Source: Planctomycetaceae bacterium
Lineage (GTDB): Bacteria > Planctomycetota > UBA1135 > GCA-002686595
Reading direction: 5' to 3'
DNA length: 64,000 bases
Assembly: GCA_011525785.1 (NCBI GenBank)
Contig: WYBT01000039.1
Coordinates: 203,656 to 267,655 of the forward strand
Below are positions 42,956-51,304 of this stretch, piece after piece (the stretch's first letter is position 1; each line of letters begins with the position of its first letter). The notes beneath the pieces were generated by a model that saw only the letters and a list, made by a program, of their open reading frames with translations, did no database searches and was not told the DNA's origin. The translations under genes and the position numbers were made by a program.

Positions 42956-43676
42956 GGGACGTGACCCGCCAGGGCGCGGGCGGGCCGCATGCTATCGGCT
43001 GCACGAAAAGACAATCCGCACCCCGCGTCGAGACGACTTGGCTGCGCTGGGCGGGGCGCGGGCCGAGCCAAGGACCCGGGATCTCGGTCGCAACAGCGCG
43101 TGGCGGCGCGGGTTGCGGTCCTCAGGCTGGCCCCCGGACGCGGACCGTCGGTGTGGACCAGGGAGGCGCCGCGCGACGTGGAGGTCCGCCGAAAACACAA
43201 GCCCGCTGGTTTTGAGGCCAGCGGGCTTGCGGCATCGAGAAGAGTTAGGATCCCCAGCGCAGCCTTGAAGGCTGCCGCGCGGTCAGCCACGTGCTTCAGG
43301 CAACCGAACGGTGGAATTCGCTCATTTTTGAGCTGGGTTGGGAGCGGAGCGCGTGCGCAGCCGCACATCGGACAGGGCTCGCCGTCAGCTCGTGTGCGGA
43401 AACGCCCCGCGGTCGTTCCGAGCCGGCGCGGCCGCCCGGACCCACCCCACGCGCCCTGTGGGCGACAGCCCGAGGCTCTGACGAAACGGCGCGGGCCCGC
43501 GCGATGGCGGGCCCGTCCGGGAGTTGCTCAGCAGCAGTCGTCAGTTCGAAGCGTTCAGGAGTCTCTTCAGCCCGTCGCGCGCAGGTCAGGAGTTCCGCTC
43601 GCGACGTCCTTCAAGGCCGATCGGCCGCGGCGACCGAACGCGCGAATGCGAACTCCTCTGCCGAGCGCCGGCGGAG
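42956..43676. other. 721-bp intergenic region with hairpins, no supported gene
   Basis: This is the longest gene-free stretch, between the epimerase start and the permease stop, both minus-strand. It holds a perfect 11-bp stem at 43199-43228, a GCTC/GAGC hairpin around ATTTTT at 43320-43333, and a CGGGCCCGC/GCGGGCCCG stem near 43493-43516. No tRNA T-loop, RNase P, tmRNA or SRP signature could be found. Base composition is slightly less biased near 43180-43340 than in its surroundings. A structured small RNA is possible but not shown. Confidence 0.45.
43190..43228 (-). terminator. Candidate minus-strand terminator
   Basis: A perfect stem, AAGCCCGCTGG (43199-43209) with CCAGCGGGCTT (43218-43228), has an 8-nt loop. 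Read on the minus strand it is followed by GTGTTTTC. It lies 450 bp beyond the exporter operon, so it would end either a long 3' leader or a small RNA. Confidence 0.5.
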
Positions 43677-44960
43677 CTACTCGTTGCGCAGGGCCGCGAT
43701 CGGGTCGAGCTGCGCGGCGCGTCGAGCGGGGTAGATGCCGGAGACCACGGCCACTGCGGCGGAGATCCCCAGCGAAGCCGCGATGAACTGCGGCTCGACC
43801 AGCGCGGTCCAGCCGGTGAAGCGCACCAGGAGCTCGATCACGCCGAGCCCGAACAGGCAGCCGATCAGTCCGCCGACGAGTCCGATGACCGCGGTCTCGA
43901 TCAGGAACTGCAGCACCACATCGCGCCGCGTGGCGCCCAGCGCGCGGCGCACGCCGATCTCGCGCGTCCGCTCGGTGATCGTGGCCAGCATGATGTTCGC
44001 GATCCCGATGCCGCCGACCACCAGCGAGATGGCCGCGATGAGCACCATCACGATGTTGAAGACCGCTTGAGTCTTCTCGCTCTGCTGGAGCAGCTCGAGC
44101 GGGATCACGATCTCCCAGTCGCGGCGCTTGTGCAGGTTCGAGAGGATCGAGGACAGGATGCGCGAGGTCGGGAAGACCAGCTCGGACGTCTTGGCGATCA
44201 CGATCAGCTGATCGAGTTCGACGATCGACTTTTCGCTCTGACCGGCGCGCTCGACCACCGAGAGCGTCCCGAAGGTCCGCATCGAGGTCGAGTACGGGAT
44301 GTAGATCTCCTGCGCGCGGTCGTCGATGGCCAGCGCCTTGCGCGTGTGGCTCTGGAAGCGCGCGTCCTCGAGCACGCCCACGACCTCGAACGAGAACGAC
44401 TGGATCGAGAGCGTCATGCCCAGCGGGTCGCGCAGCACGCCCAGCTCGCGCAGCAGGCTCGAGCGGATCACGCACACATGCGCGGCGGTGCGCTCGTCGA
44501 GCTCGCTCAGCGGCCGGCCGCGCCCGACGGTCATCCCGAACAGTGCCATGTGCTCGGGCAGCACGCCCAGCACCGAGCCCTCGACGCGGCTCGAGCCGTA
44601 CCACACGCGCTTCTTGGTGACGTTGACCGGCAGCACGCGCTCGACGCTCGAGCAGGTCTCTTCGATCAAGCCGCGGTCGCGGAACGTCAGGCCGTAGCGC
44701 TCGGCCCAGCTCTCGCCTTCGTCGCCCTTCTTCTCCTGCGGCGGGCGGATCGAGTTCACGATGATGTTGCGCACGCCCAGCTCGCCGATGCTGGCCAGGA
44801 TCTGGTGGCGCGCGCCGGCGCCCACCGAGAGCATCGCGATCACCGATCCGACGCCGAAGATCATCCCCAGCATCGTCAAGAGCGAGCGCAGCTTGTTGCG
44901 CAGCAGGTTGTGCAGGCCGAGGACGACGATCTCGGCCACGAATCCGAGCCAGGCGCCCAT
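43677..44960 (-). CDS. MacB-like ABC transporter permease (FtsX domain)
   Basis: This 427-residue permease has an N-terminal membrane helix (NKLRSLLTMLGMIFGVGSVI), a periplasmic MacB-PCD region of about 220 residues and three C-terminal helices. The latter include SLVVGGIGIANIMLATITER and the conserved TREIGVRRALGATRRDV and PARRAAQLDPIAALR. This is the stand-alone MacB-type mechanotransmission permease. Its ATG at 44960 overlaps the TGA of the ATPase gene by one base (TGATG). It is the last gene of the four-gene tripartite exporter operon. The substrate is unknown; macrolides, peptides, lipoproteins or siderophores are known for relatives. Confidence 0.9.
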   Translation of the reverse strand: MGAWLGFVAEIVVLGLHNLLRNKLRSLLTMLGMIFGVGSVIAMLSVGAGARHQILASIGELGVRNIIVNSIRPPQEKKGDEGESWAERYGLTFRDRGLIEETCSSVERVLPVNVTKKRVWYGSSRVEGSVLGVLPEHMALFGMTVGRGRPLSELDERTAAHVCVIRSSLLRELGVLRDPLGMTLSIQSFSFEVVGVLEDARFQSHTRKALAIDDRAQEIYIPYSTSMRTFGTLSVVERAGQSEKSIVELDQLIVIAKTSELVFPTSRILSSILSNLHKRRDWEIVIPLELLQQSEKTQAVFNIVMVLIAAISLVVGGIGIANIMLATITERTREIGVRRALGATRRDVVLQFLIETAVIGLVGGLIGCLFGLGVIELLVRFTGWTALVEPQFIAASLGISAAVAVVSGIYPARRAAQLDPIAALRNE

Positions 44961-45664
44961 CAGCTCGCGACCCCGGTTGCTGCGCGGCGCTCGCGCACCA
45001 CGAGTCCGTCGCGCATCTCGACCGTGCGCGGCAGCGCCAGCGCGATCTCGGGGTTGTGCGTCACCAGCACGATGGTGCGGCCCGCGGAGTGGAGCTCGCC
45101 GAAGATGCGCATGACCTCTTCGCCGTTGCGGCTGTCGAGATTGCCGGTGGGCTCGTCGGCGAGCAGCAGCGCGGGCTCGTTGACGAGCGCACGGGCCACG
45201 GCGACGCGCTGACACTCGCCGCCGGAGAGCTGGGTCGGGTGATGGCTGAGGCGATGGGACAATCCCACCGCCTCGAGCAGCTCCAGGCAGCGGCGGCGGC
45301 GATCGCGGCGCGGCCAGCGGCTGTAGAGCAGCGGAACTTCGACGTTCTCGACCACGGTGAGCTGCGGGATCAGGTTGAACGACTGGAAGACGAACCCGAT
45401 GCGCTGGTTGCGCACGCGGCTGAGGCCGTAGTCGTTCAGCTTCGACACGTCGTGTCCGTCGAGTCGGTACGCACCGCGCGAGGGTCGATCGAGGCAGCCG
45501 AGGATGTTCATCAGCGTCGTTTTGCCCGAGCCCGACGCGCCGACGATGGCGACGAACTCGCCGCGCTCGATCACCAGGCTGACGCCCTTGAGCACGGTCA
45601 GCGCCGCGGCGCCTTGACCGTAGTCCTTCTCGACCTGCTCCAGTTCGACGATGCGTTCGACCAC
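44960..45664 (-). CDS. MacB/LolD-type ABC transporter ATPase
   Basis: This 234-residue ATPase has Walker A (VGASGSGKTTLMNILGCLD), the Q-loop (FVFQSFNLIPQLTV), the signature LSGGECQRVAVARAL, Walker B (ALLLADEPTGNLD) and an H-loop (VLVTHNPE). The LSGGE in place of LSGGQ is a small deviation. GTG 45664 lies 10 bp after the adaptor stop and gives the normal length; a further upstream start would add a Pro/Arg-rich tail inside the adaptor gene. It powers the permease encoded immediately downstream. Confidence 0.93.
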   Translation of the reverse strand: MVERIVELEQVEKDYGQGAAALTVLKGVSLVIERGEFVAIVGASGSGKTTLMNILGCLDRPSRGAYRLDGHDVSKLNDYGLSRVRNQRIGFVFQSFNLIPQLTVVENVEVPLLYSRWPRRDRRRRCLELLEAVGLSHRLSHHPTQLSGGECQRVAVARALVNEPALLLADEPTGNLDSRNGEEVMRIFGELHSAGRTIVLVTHNPEIALALPRTVEMRDGLVVRERRAATGVAS

Positions 45665-45674
45665 GGCGGCCTCG

Positions 45675-47195
45675 TCACTGCGCGGGGGCGGGCGCGGACG
45701 CGGGGACAGGGACCGCCAACGCAGCGGGCGTCGAATCGTCCTTGGGACCATCGGCGGCGCCTTCGTCGCGCGGGTCGTACAGCAGGACCTTCTCGCCCAC
45801 CTCGAGGCCCTTGTGGATCACGACGTAGTGCGCGTTGTTCGCGCCGATCTCCACCGCGCGCTTCTCGAAGCCCGTCGCGCTCGGCAGGAAGCAGTGGTGC
45901 GCTCCGCCCTCGGCCACCACGGCGTGTACCGGGACGTACACGACGTCGGCGAGCTCCTCGATCTGGATCTCGACCTTGGCGGTGATGCCCGCGCGCAACT
46001 CGACCTGCGTCGGCTCGAGCGTGATCTCGCAGCCGAAGCGCTTGTTGGACTCGTCGACCCAGTCGCGATCGGCGACCGCGTTGATGCGCGTGATCTTGCC
46101 GGTGAAGGTCTGACCCTTGGCGGCCTCGACGCTCACGTGCACGACCTGCTCGAGCTTGACCTGCGCGATGTCGCCCTCGTGCACCTTCACCATGACCTGC
46201 ATTTCGCTCAGGTCCGGCAGCGTGAACAGCGTGTTGCCGCGGTAGAAGCGCCCGCCCACCTTGATCTGGTCGCGCATCCACGGCTCGGTCGGGTCGCCAT
46301 AGTGCACCACGCCCGGCCGCGGGGCGCGGATCGTCATCTTCGAGAGGTCCTTCTCGAGCTTCTCGAGCTGCACCTGCGTCTGCTTGAGCGAACTCTCGGC
46401 CCGCGAGACGCGCGTCTCGCGCTCGCGCACGGAGATCTCGGCCTTCTCGCGCGCGTTGACCAGCAGTCGTTCGGCGTCCTTGACTGCCACTTCGAGCTGC
46501 CGGCGCTCCATCGGCTCGTTGTAGCGCTCGTACAGCTCGCGCTCCTTGTGCGCGTTCTCGCGCACGATCTCCGCCTCCTTGAGGCGCAGGCGCTCCTGCT
46601 CCGCCTGGATCTTGGTCAAGAACTCCTGCGCAGCGAGCGCGGGCACCTGCTCATAACGCTCCTGCGCGCGCTTCAAGTCGGCGTCGGCCTTCTCGATGTC
46701 GAGCGTCAGCTTGCGCAGCGTGTTGGGCCCCTCGCCTTGCACGTAGCGCGAGAGCTTGAGATTGGCGACCTCGAGCGCGAACTCCGCCGACTCGACCTGC
46801 GCCCCCGAGTCGCGCCGTTGAATCTCGAGCTCGGCCTTGGCGGTCTCGAGTTCGTTCTGCACCTGCAGCAACTGGCGGCGCTTCTCGTCGAGCTGGTTCT
46901 CGACTTCGGTCTTGTCGAACTCGGCCAGCACCTCGTCCTTCTCGACGGTCTTGCCCTCGGCGACCAGCCAGGTGATCAGGCCCTCGCGTTGGAACTCCGG
47001 GCTGATGTCGGTCGAGTTCTTGGCCTTGAGCGAGCCGTTCTCAACCACCGTGATCTTCAGCGACCCGCGCCGCGCCGCGAACAGCGCCTCGGGGGCGATG
47101 GTCTGCTGTTGAGCAGCGCCGACGCGCGCGGTCGCGAAGTGGTACCCGCCGTAACCCAGTCCAGCGAGGCCGGCGAGGATCCAGAGCGTCTTCAT
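45675..47195 (-). CDS. Periplasmic adaptor (membrane fusion) protein of tripartite exporter
   Basis: This 506-residue MacA/HlyD-like adaptor has one N-terminal membrane anchor (TLWILAGLAGLGYGGYHF) and a split lipoyl domain (GSLKITVVENGSLKAKNSTD). A very long coiled-coil hairpin spans about residues 90-300, and beta-barrel and membrane-proximal domains follow (VMVKVHEGDIAQVKLEQVV, ADVVYVPVHAVV). The tail is Ala/Pro-rich. The hairpin is longer than in typical MacA. ATG 47195 overlaps the TGA of the outer-membrane gene (ATGA), showing translational coupling; a GTG at 47204 is a less likely start. It links the inner-membrane MacB-like part to the outer-membrane channel. Confidence 0.9.
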   Translation of the reverse strand: MKTLWILAGLAGLGYGGYHFATARVGAAQQQTIAPEALFAARRGSLKITVVENGSLKAKNSTDISPEFQREGLITWLVAEGKTVEKDEVLAEFDKTEVENQLDEKRRQLLQVQNELETAKAELEIQRRDSGAQVESAEFALEVANLKLSRYVQGEGPNTLRKLTLDIEKADADLKRAQERYEQVPALAAQEFLTKIQAEQERLRLKEAEIVRENAHKERELYERYNEPMERRQLEVAVKDAERLLVNAREKAEISVRERETRVSRAESSLKQTQVQLEKLEKDLSKMTIRAPRPGVVHYGDPTEPWMRDQIKVGGRFYRGNTLFTLPDLSEMQVMVKVHEGDIAQVKLEQVVHVSVEAAKGQTFTGKITRINAVADRDWVDESNKRFGCEITLEPTQVELRAGITAKVEIQIEELADVVYVPVHAVVAEGGAHHCFLPSATGFEKRAVEIGANNAHYVVIHKGLEVGEKVLLYDPRDEGAADGPKDDSTPAALAVPVPASAPAPAQ

Positions 47196-48778
47196 TCGGT
47201 CCACATTCCGTTCTCGTCGATGAACAAGATCCCCAGGTCGCGAATCAGCGCCAGGCGCGCCAGCTCGTAGTTGACCTGCTCCTGGATGAGCGCGTTGCGC
47301 GCCTCCAGCAGAGCCTGCGTGGCTTCGAACACGTCGCGGTTGGAGAAATCGCCCTGCTCCACGCGCAGCTTGGCGATCTCCACGTTGCGCTCCTGGTCGG
47401 CGATCAGCTCGCGCTGGATCTCGAGGCTCTGCGTGCGGCGCTGCAACTCGCGGAAGCGCGCGCGGACCTCGATCACGAGGGTCTGCTCGAACTCGTCGTA
47501 ATCGCGGCGCGCGCGGCCCAGGGCGATCTGCGCATTGCGCATGCGCTCGCGTTCGTCGACGCGAATCAGCGGCAGCTCGTAGCTCACGCTGGCGCTCACC
47601 GACTGCTGGTCGAAGGGTTCGCCGAACAAGTTGCTGCCGCCTTCGCTGCCCAAGTTGTACGCCAGGTTGAGGTCGAGGTCGGGCAACAGGCCGTTCTCCG
47701 CGAGCTTGATCTGGCGCTCGACGTCCTGGAGCCGCTCGCGCCGCGTGAGCACGTCGAGGCGGTTCTTGAGCGCCACTCCGATCGCGGACTCGACATCGAA
47801 CGGCGCCGGCACGAACTGCGGCGCCTCGTCCTGCACCTCGATGCGCACATCCTCGGGCAGGCCCAGGAAGATGCGGAAGCGATCGAGCGCCAGCCGGTAG
47901 CTCTCGACGCCCGCGATCAAGTCGTTCTGGGCCGTCAATTCGCTGCGGCGCGCGCGCAACACGTCGAGTTCGATGATGTCGCCCAGTCTGAACATGGCCT
48001 CAGCCTTGCGGTACGCGAAGCTGAGCTCGTCGAGGTTCGCGCGCTGGTTCTCGAGCGCGCGCTTTTGCTGCACCAGGTCGTAGAAGCGCGCGGCGACATC
48101 GATCGAGAAGTTCTCGCGGAACAGTTCGAAATCGCGAATGCGGTACATCAGCGAGCGCTCGGCCTGCGTGAGGCTCTCGAGCGTCACCGCGAAGCCCGCG
48201 CCGCGCAGCAGCGGTTGCGTCAAGCGGATCGACACACTCGCGTCGTACGGGTCGGTGGCGCCGCCCCAGTTCTGCGCATTCGACACGTTGGCGTCCGCCG
48301 AGATCGAACCGCCCCATGGAAAGCGCTGCGATACACCTGCGCCGAACGAGGCGTTGCCGCTCTCTGCGCCGGGGTCGGCCCCGGCGAACACATAGTTCAG
48401 CGTGGACGAGAGCTGCGGCGAGAACTGGAAGCGCGTGGCGAACAGCGACAGCGCAGTCTGGTAGAGCGACTCCATCTCCGTGCGATAGCCGCGGTTGGTG
48501 TCGATCGCCGTGCGCAGCGCATCGCGCAGCGAGAGCATGCGCGTGCCGGGCGCCACCGTGACGGTGGTCGGCGCCTGCGGCGGCGTCGGGCCCTGCTCCG
48601 CCGGCATTTCGATGATCTCGCGCCGCCAGTCGTTGAGGCGTCCGGAGTGATCGCCGAGCACGTCGTCGACGATCGCGTCGGACTGCAGCTGGGCGTCGCG
48701 CGCCGTCATGCACGCACCGGTGAGCGCCAGCAACGCGGCAGCGCGGATCAAGGACTCCAGAGGAGCGGGCAAGCGCAT
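47192..48778 (-). CDS. TolC-family outer-membrane efflux protein
   Basis: This 528-residue channel protein has two TolC repeats of long helices and outer-membrane strands. Marks are LSLRDALRTAIDTNRGYRTE, TQPLLRGAGFAVTLESLTQA (the LxQPLLxG motif) and DVEVAxK-like repeats (ERQIKLAENGLLPDLDLNLA). The N-terminal signal ends LLALTGACM, so it may be a lipoprotein like other OMFs. It is the first gene of the exporter operon (OMF, adaptor, ATPase, permease), all overlapping or nearly so. That a planctomycete-like genome encodes a TolC system supports a true outer membrane. The start is ATG 48778. Confidence 0.9.
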   Translation of the reverse strand: MRLPAPLESLIRAAALLALTGACMTARDAQLQSDAIVDDVLGDHSGRLNDWRREIIEMPAEQGPTPPQAPTTVTVAPGTRMLSLRDALRTAIDTNRGYRTEMESLYQTALSLFATRFQFSPQLSSTLNYVFAGADPGAESGNASFGAGVSQRFPWGGSISADANVSNAQNWGGATDPYDASVSIRLTQPLLRGAGFAVTLESLTQAERSLMYRIRDFELFRENFSIDVAARFYDLVQQKRALENQRANLDELSFAYRKAEAMFRLGDIIELDVLRARRSELTAQNDLIAGVESYRLALDRFRIFLGLPEDVRIEVQDEAPQFVPAPFDVESAIGVALKNRLDVLTRRERLQDVERQIKLAENGLLPDLDLNLAYNLGSEGGSNLFGEPFDQQSVSASVSYELPLIRVDERERMRNAQIALGRARRDYDEFEQTLVIEVRARFRELQRRTQSLEIQRELIADQERNVEIAKLRVEQGDFSNRDVFEATQALLEARNALIQEQVNYELARLALIRDLGILFIDENGMWTE

Positions 48779-48967
48779 GCGCGGTGGAAGCTGCGGCGTC
48801 GTGATCGAGGCGACCCGACCCAGTGCGGGCCGGAGGCGTTCATGCTAGGCGGACCGCGATCGTCCCGCCCGTTTCGGGAAGTAAGCGACGTGAATAGTCA
48901 CCGTCGCTCACGCGGATTCGGGATTATCCCCGGAAATCCGTGCCGGTGGCGCGGCGCGAGAAAGGGG

Positions 48968-49855
48968 TCAGTAGCTGCTGGTCGACGCTCCGCCGCGCAC
49001 GATGGCGACCGAGGCCGATGCGCCGATGCGAGTGGCGCCCGCGGCGATCATCTCCTGGGCGGTCTTGGCGTCGCGCACGCCGCCCGAGGCCTTGACGCCC
49101 ATCACGTCGCCGACGGTCTGGCGCATCAGCGCGACGTCGTGCGCGGTCGCGCCGCCCTTGTTGAAGCCCGTCGAGGTCTTGACGAAGTCGGCGCCGGCGC
49201 GTTTCGAGGCCTGGCAGGCGCGCACCTTCTCGTCGTCGTTCAACAGACACGTCTCGAGGATCACCTTGAGTCGCGCGCCGTGGCGATGGCACACCTCGGC
49301 GACGGCCGCGATGTCGCGCTCGACCTTGTCGTCGGCGCCGGACTTGAGCCAACCGACGTTGATCACCATGTCGATCTCGCACGCGCCGTCCTCGATCGCG
49401 GTGCGCGCTTCGTAGCACTTGGCTTCTGTCGACATCGCGCCGAGCGGGAAGCCGATGACCGAGCACACCAGCACGCCCGAGCCGGCCAAGATCTCGGCGC
49501 AGCGCTTCACGTAACTGCCGTTCACGCACACGCTGGCGAACTTGTTCGCGAGCGCCTCGGCGCACAGCTTGTCGATCTCTTGAATCGTCGCCTCGGGCTT
49601 GAGCAGCGTGTGGTCGATGTACTTCGCCATCGTCGTGAGCTGCGGCGCCGGGCAGCCGCAAAAGCCCAGGCGACAAGCGCCCGCGTCGACGACCGCGCGC
49701 GTGCGGTCGGGGCAGTACTCGACCTCGACCGAAGTGCAGCCCCAGGCCGAGATCGACTCGGGGCCGTGCTCGAGGATCTGCTTGCCGATCTCGGTCAGGA
49801 GCGCTTCGAGCTCGGCCGGACCGATCTGGCGCGGAATGGCGAGGGACTTGGTCAT
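48968..49855 (-). CDS. deoC: Deoxyribose-phosphate aldolase with N-terminal extension
   Basis: This 295-residue class I aldolase cleaves 2-deoxyribose-5-phosphate to glyceraldehyde-3-phosphate and acetaldehyde. The core begins at YIDHTLLKPEAT. The Schiff-base Lys lies in GADFVKTSTGFNKGG, the second Lys in VKASGGVRDAKTA. About 75 residues precede the core: an amphipathic-looking helix (PAELEALLTEIGKQILEHG), a linker and a Cys-rich piece (ACRLGFCGCPAPQL). Such extensions occur on aldolases packed in sugar-phosphate-using microcompartments. The ATG overlaps the rpiB stop by 4 bp (ATGA), so the two are coupled. No shell protein gene is in the window. Confidence 0.92.
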   Translation of the reverse strand: MTKSLAIPRQIGPAELEALLTEIGKQILEHGPESISAWGCTSVEVEYCPDRTRAVVDAGACRLGFCGCPAPQLTTMAKYIDHTLLKPEATIQEIDKLCAEALANKFASVCVNGSYVKRCAEILAGSGVLVCSVIGFPLGAMSTEAKCYEARTAIEDGACEIDMVINVGWLKSGADDKVERDIAAVAEVCHRHGARLKVILETCLLNDDEKVRACQASKRAGADFVKTSTGFNKGGATAHDVALMRQTVGDVMGVKASGGVRDAKTAQEMIAAGATRIGASASVAIVRGGASTSSY

Positions 49856-50634
49856 GCGCGCACGTTGGAGTTGGACTTGGAGTAGCGCTGCTCGATGGCG
49901 GTGATCTTCTCGACGCGCCGGCGGTGGCGCTCTTCCCCGAAAGGCGTCGTCAGGAAGGCGCGCAGGATGTCGTGCGCGGCGCTGCGCGAAATCATCTTGG
50001 CGCCCAGCGACAGCACGTTCGCGAAGTTGTGCTCACGCGCGTTCTTCGCCATGGCGACGTCGCAGCAGGTTGCAGCGCGCACGCCGGGGACCTTGTTCGC
50101 AGCGATTGCGGAGCCGATGCCAGCGCCGTCGACGACCACGCCGACATCGCACTGGCTGCTCGCGACGGCTTCGGCCACCGCGCGCGCGAAGTCGGGGTAG
50201 TCGACCGCGTTCTCGTCGCGCGTGCCGAAGTCCACGGGCGCATGCCCGGCCTCGGCGATCCAGGCGAGCAGGTCCTGCTTGAGCTTGAAGCCGCCGTGGT
50301 CGGCGCCGACGGCCACGCGCAGGCGGCCCGACGAGCCCGCGCGCACGAAGCGCACGTTGCGGCGGTGGGCTTCCTCGTCGGCCAGCGGCGTCACGACTGC
50401 GCCGTCGCGCAGCTCGTACACGCCGCCGTCGGGCGTCTTGCGCAGGCACTCGACCGTCACGAGCTCGCGGCCAGCCTTGGGCTTGGGCGGCGCCGGCTCG
50501 CTCGGGCTGAGCTCGACGTGCACTCCGGCGACCGCGGGCCGCGCCGGATGCGCGTGGGCATGTTCGGTGCGCCCCAGTTCGGCCAGGGCCCGCCCCGCCG
50601 CACGCCGCGCGATCTCGCCTACGTCGATCTTCAT
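49852..50634 (-). CDS. rpiB: RpiB/LacAB-family sugar-phosphate isomerase with N-terminal extension
   Basis: This 260-residue protein has an RpiB core from about residue 108: VAVGADHGGFKLKQDLL, DFGTRDENAVDYPDFA, AANKVPGVRAAT and AREHNFANVLSLGAK. The catalytic cysteine of ordinary RpiB (CGTGIG) is Asp here (VDGAGIGSAI), a form I associate with microcompartment-linked relatives. The first 100 residues are extra: a short amphipathic helix (DVGEIARRAAGRALAELGR), a Pro-rich linker and a small beta module (GGVYELRDGAVVTPL). The helix looks like an encapsulation peptide. It overlaps deoC by 4 bp; together they would connect ribose-5-phosphate-type sugars to aldol cleavage. Activity as isomerase is likely but the altered residue leaves it open. 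Confidence 0.85.
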   Translation of the reverse strand: MKIDVGEIARRAAGRALAELGRTEHAHAHPARPAVAGVHVELSPSEPAPPKPKAGRELVTVECLRKTPDGGVYELRDGAVVTPLADEEAHRRNVRFVRAGSSGRLRVAVGADHGGFKLKQDLLAWIAEAGHAPVDFGTRDENAVDYPDFARAVAEAVASSQCDVGVVVDGAGIGSAIAANKVPGVRAATCCDVAMAKNAREHNFANVLSLGAKMISRSAAHDILRAFLTTPFGEERHRRRVEKITAIEQRYSKSNSNVRA

Positions 50635-50654
50635 CGAGCGCAGGAGTCTAGCGG

Positions 50655-51287
50655 CTACTTCACGGCGAGACGCACGGCGCTCGTCGGCTGAGCTTCCGGG
50701 TGGCGCGCCACGAGCTCGTCAACGGTGGATTCGATCGCCAACCGCACGCGCACCGCGGCGCGATCGGAGTCCGACAGGCGCGCCCAGCCGGCCTCGCGCT
50801 CCCACTCCGCGCGCGACGGCGGTGGCGCGCCGCTGCGTCCGAAGTTGGAGCCGCCGAGGCCCAGGCTCTCGAGAAACGCGTCGATCATCACGCCGCGGAT
50901 CGAGTTGCGCTCGCGCCACAGGATGAGTTGCGAGCCGGAACAAACCGTCTGCGGCCCCCACAGGAACTGGCCCGCGAACTGGCCCGCAAGCGCCGCGCGC
51001 AGACCGCTCAGCTCCTCCGCAGTGCAGCGAAACTCGCGGTGAGCGGGAGCCTCGAGCAAGTCGCCTTCGCGCCACACCGCGTGACCATCGCTCCAGACGG
51101 CGAACTGCACGTTGTCGACGAGCCTGGAGCGGGCGGGCCCCATTCCGTCCCAGACGATCAGGATTTCGGGCGCGTCCGAGCGTCCATCGAGCTCGACGCG
51201 CTCGAACCAACGCGCGAGTTCGTCCTCTGACGCGACTGTCGCGTCACTGCACGCGACGCACAGCACCACCGGCAGCAACCAGCGCAT
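50655..51287 (-). CDS. Putative lipoprotein of unknown function
   Basis: This 210-residue protein has a short signal ending LCVACSD, so it may be lipid-anchored although the box is imperfect. The mature part (APEILIVWDGMGPA, VQFAVWSDGHAVWREGD, LRAALAGQFAGQFLWG) has no recognised domain. The first 27 codons and 17 bases of leader are present a second time at 52462-52561, 96% identical, on the far side of the transposase module. The RAYT stop codon lies 13 bp upstream of this ATG inside the same repeat. Its native promoter was therefore probably separated from it by the insertion. It ends 21 bp before the start of rpiB on the same strand. Confidence 0.75.
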   Translation of the reverse strand: MRWLLPVVLCVACSDATVASEDELARWFERVELDGRSDAPEILIVWDGMGPARSRLVDNVQFAVWSDGHAVWREGDLLEAPAHREFRCTAEELSGLRAALAGQFAGQFLWGPQTVCSGSQLILWRERNSIRGVMIDAFLESLGLGGSNFGRSGAPPPSRAEWEREAGWARLSDSDRAAVRVRLAIESTVDELVARHPEAQPTSAVRLAVK

Positions 51288-51304
51288 CGAGGGCCAAGTC
51301 TACG
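51205..51304. repeat. 100-bp direct repeat, copy 1 (in lipoprotein gene 5' end)
   Basis: This 100-bp sequence begins AACCAACGCGCGAGT and ends CCAAGTCTACG. It recurs at 52462-52561 with four mismatches. It covers the lipoprotein leader, start codon and first 27 codons, and at its outer edge supplies the TAG stop (51300-51302) of the transposase gene. Confidence 0.97.

Noticed and set aside
43291..43734. A 147-residue plus-strand frame in the gene-free region
   Set aside because: It runs into the permease gene on the opposite strand, has no ribosome site and shows no domain; coding is not supported.
43677..48778. The exporter as a lipoprotein-sorting (Lol) system
   Set aside because: A TolC-like channel and a long coiled-coil adaptor are encoded in the same overlapping operon, which fits a tripartite MacAB-type exporter better.
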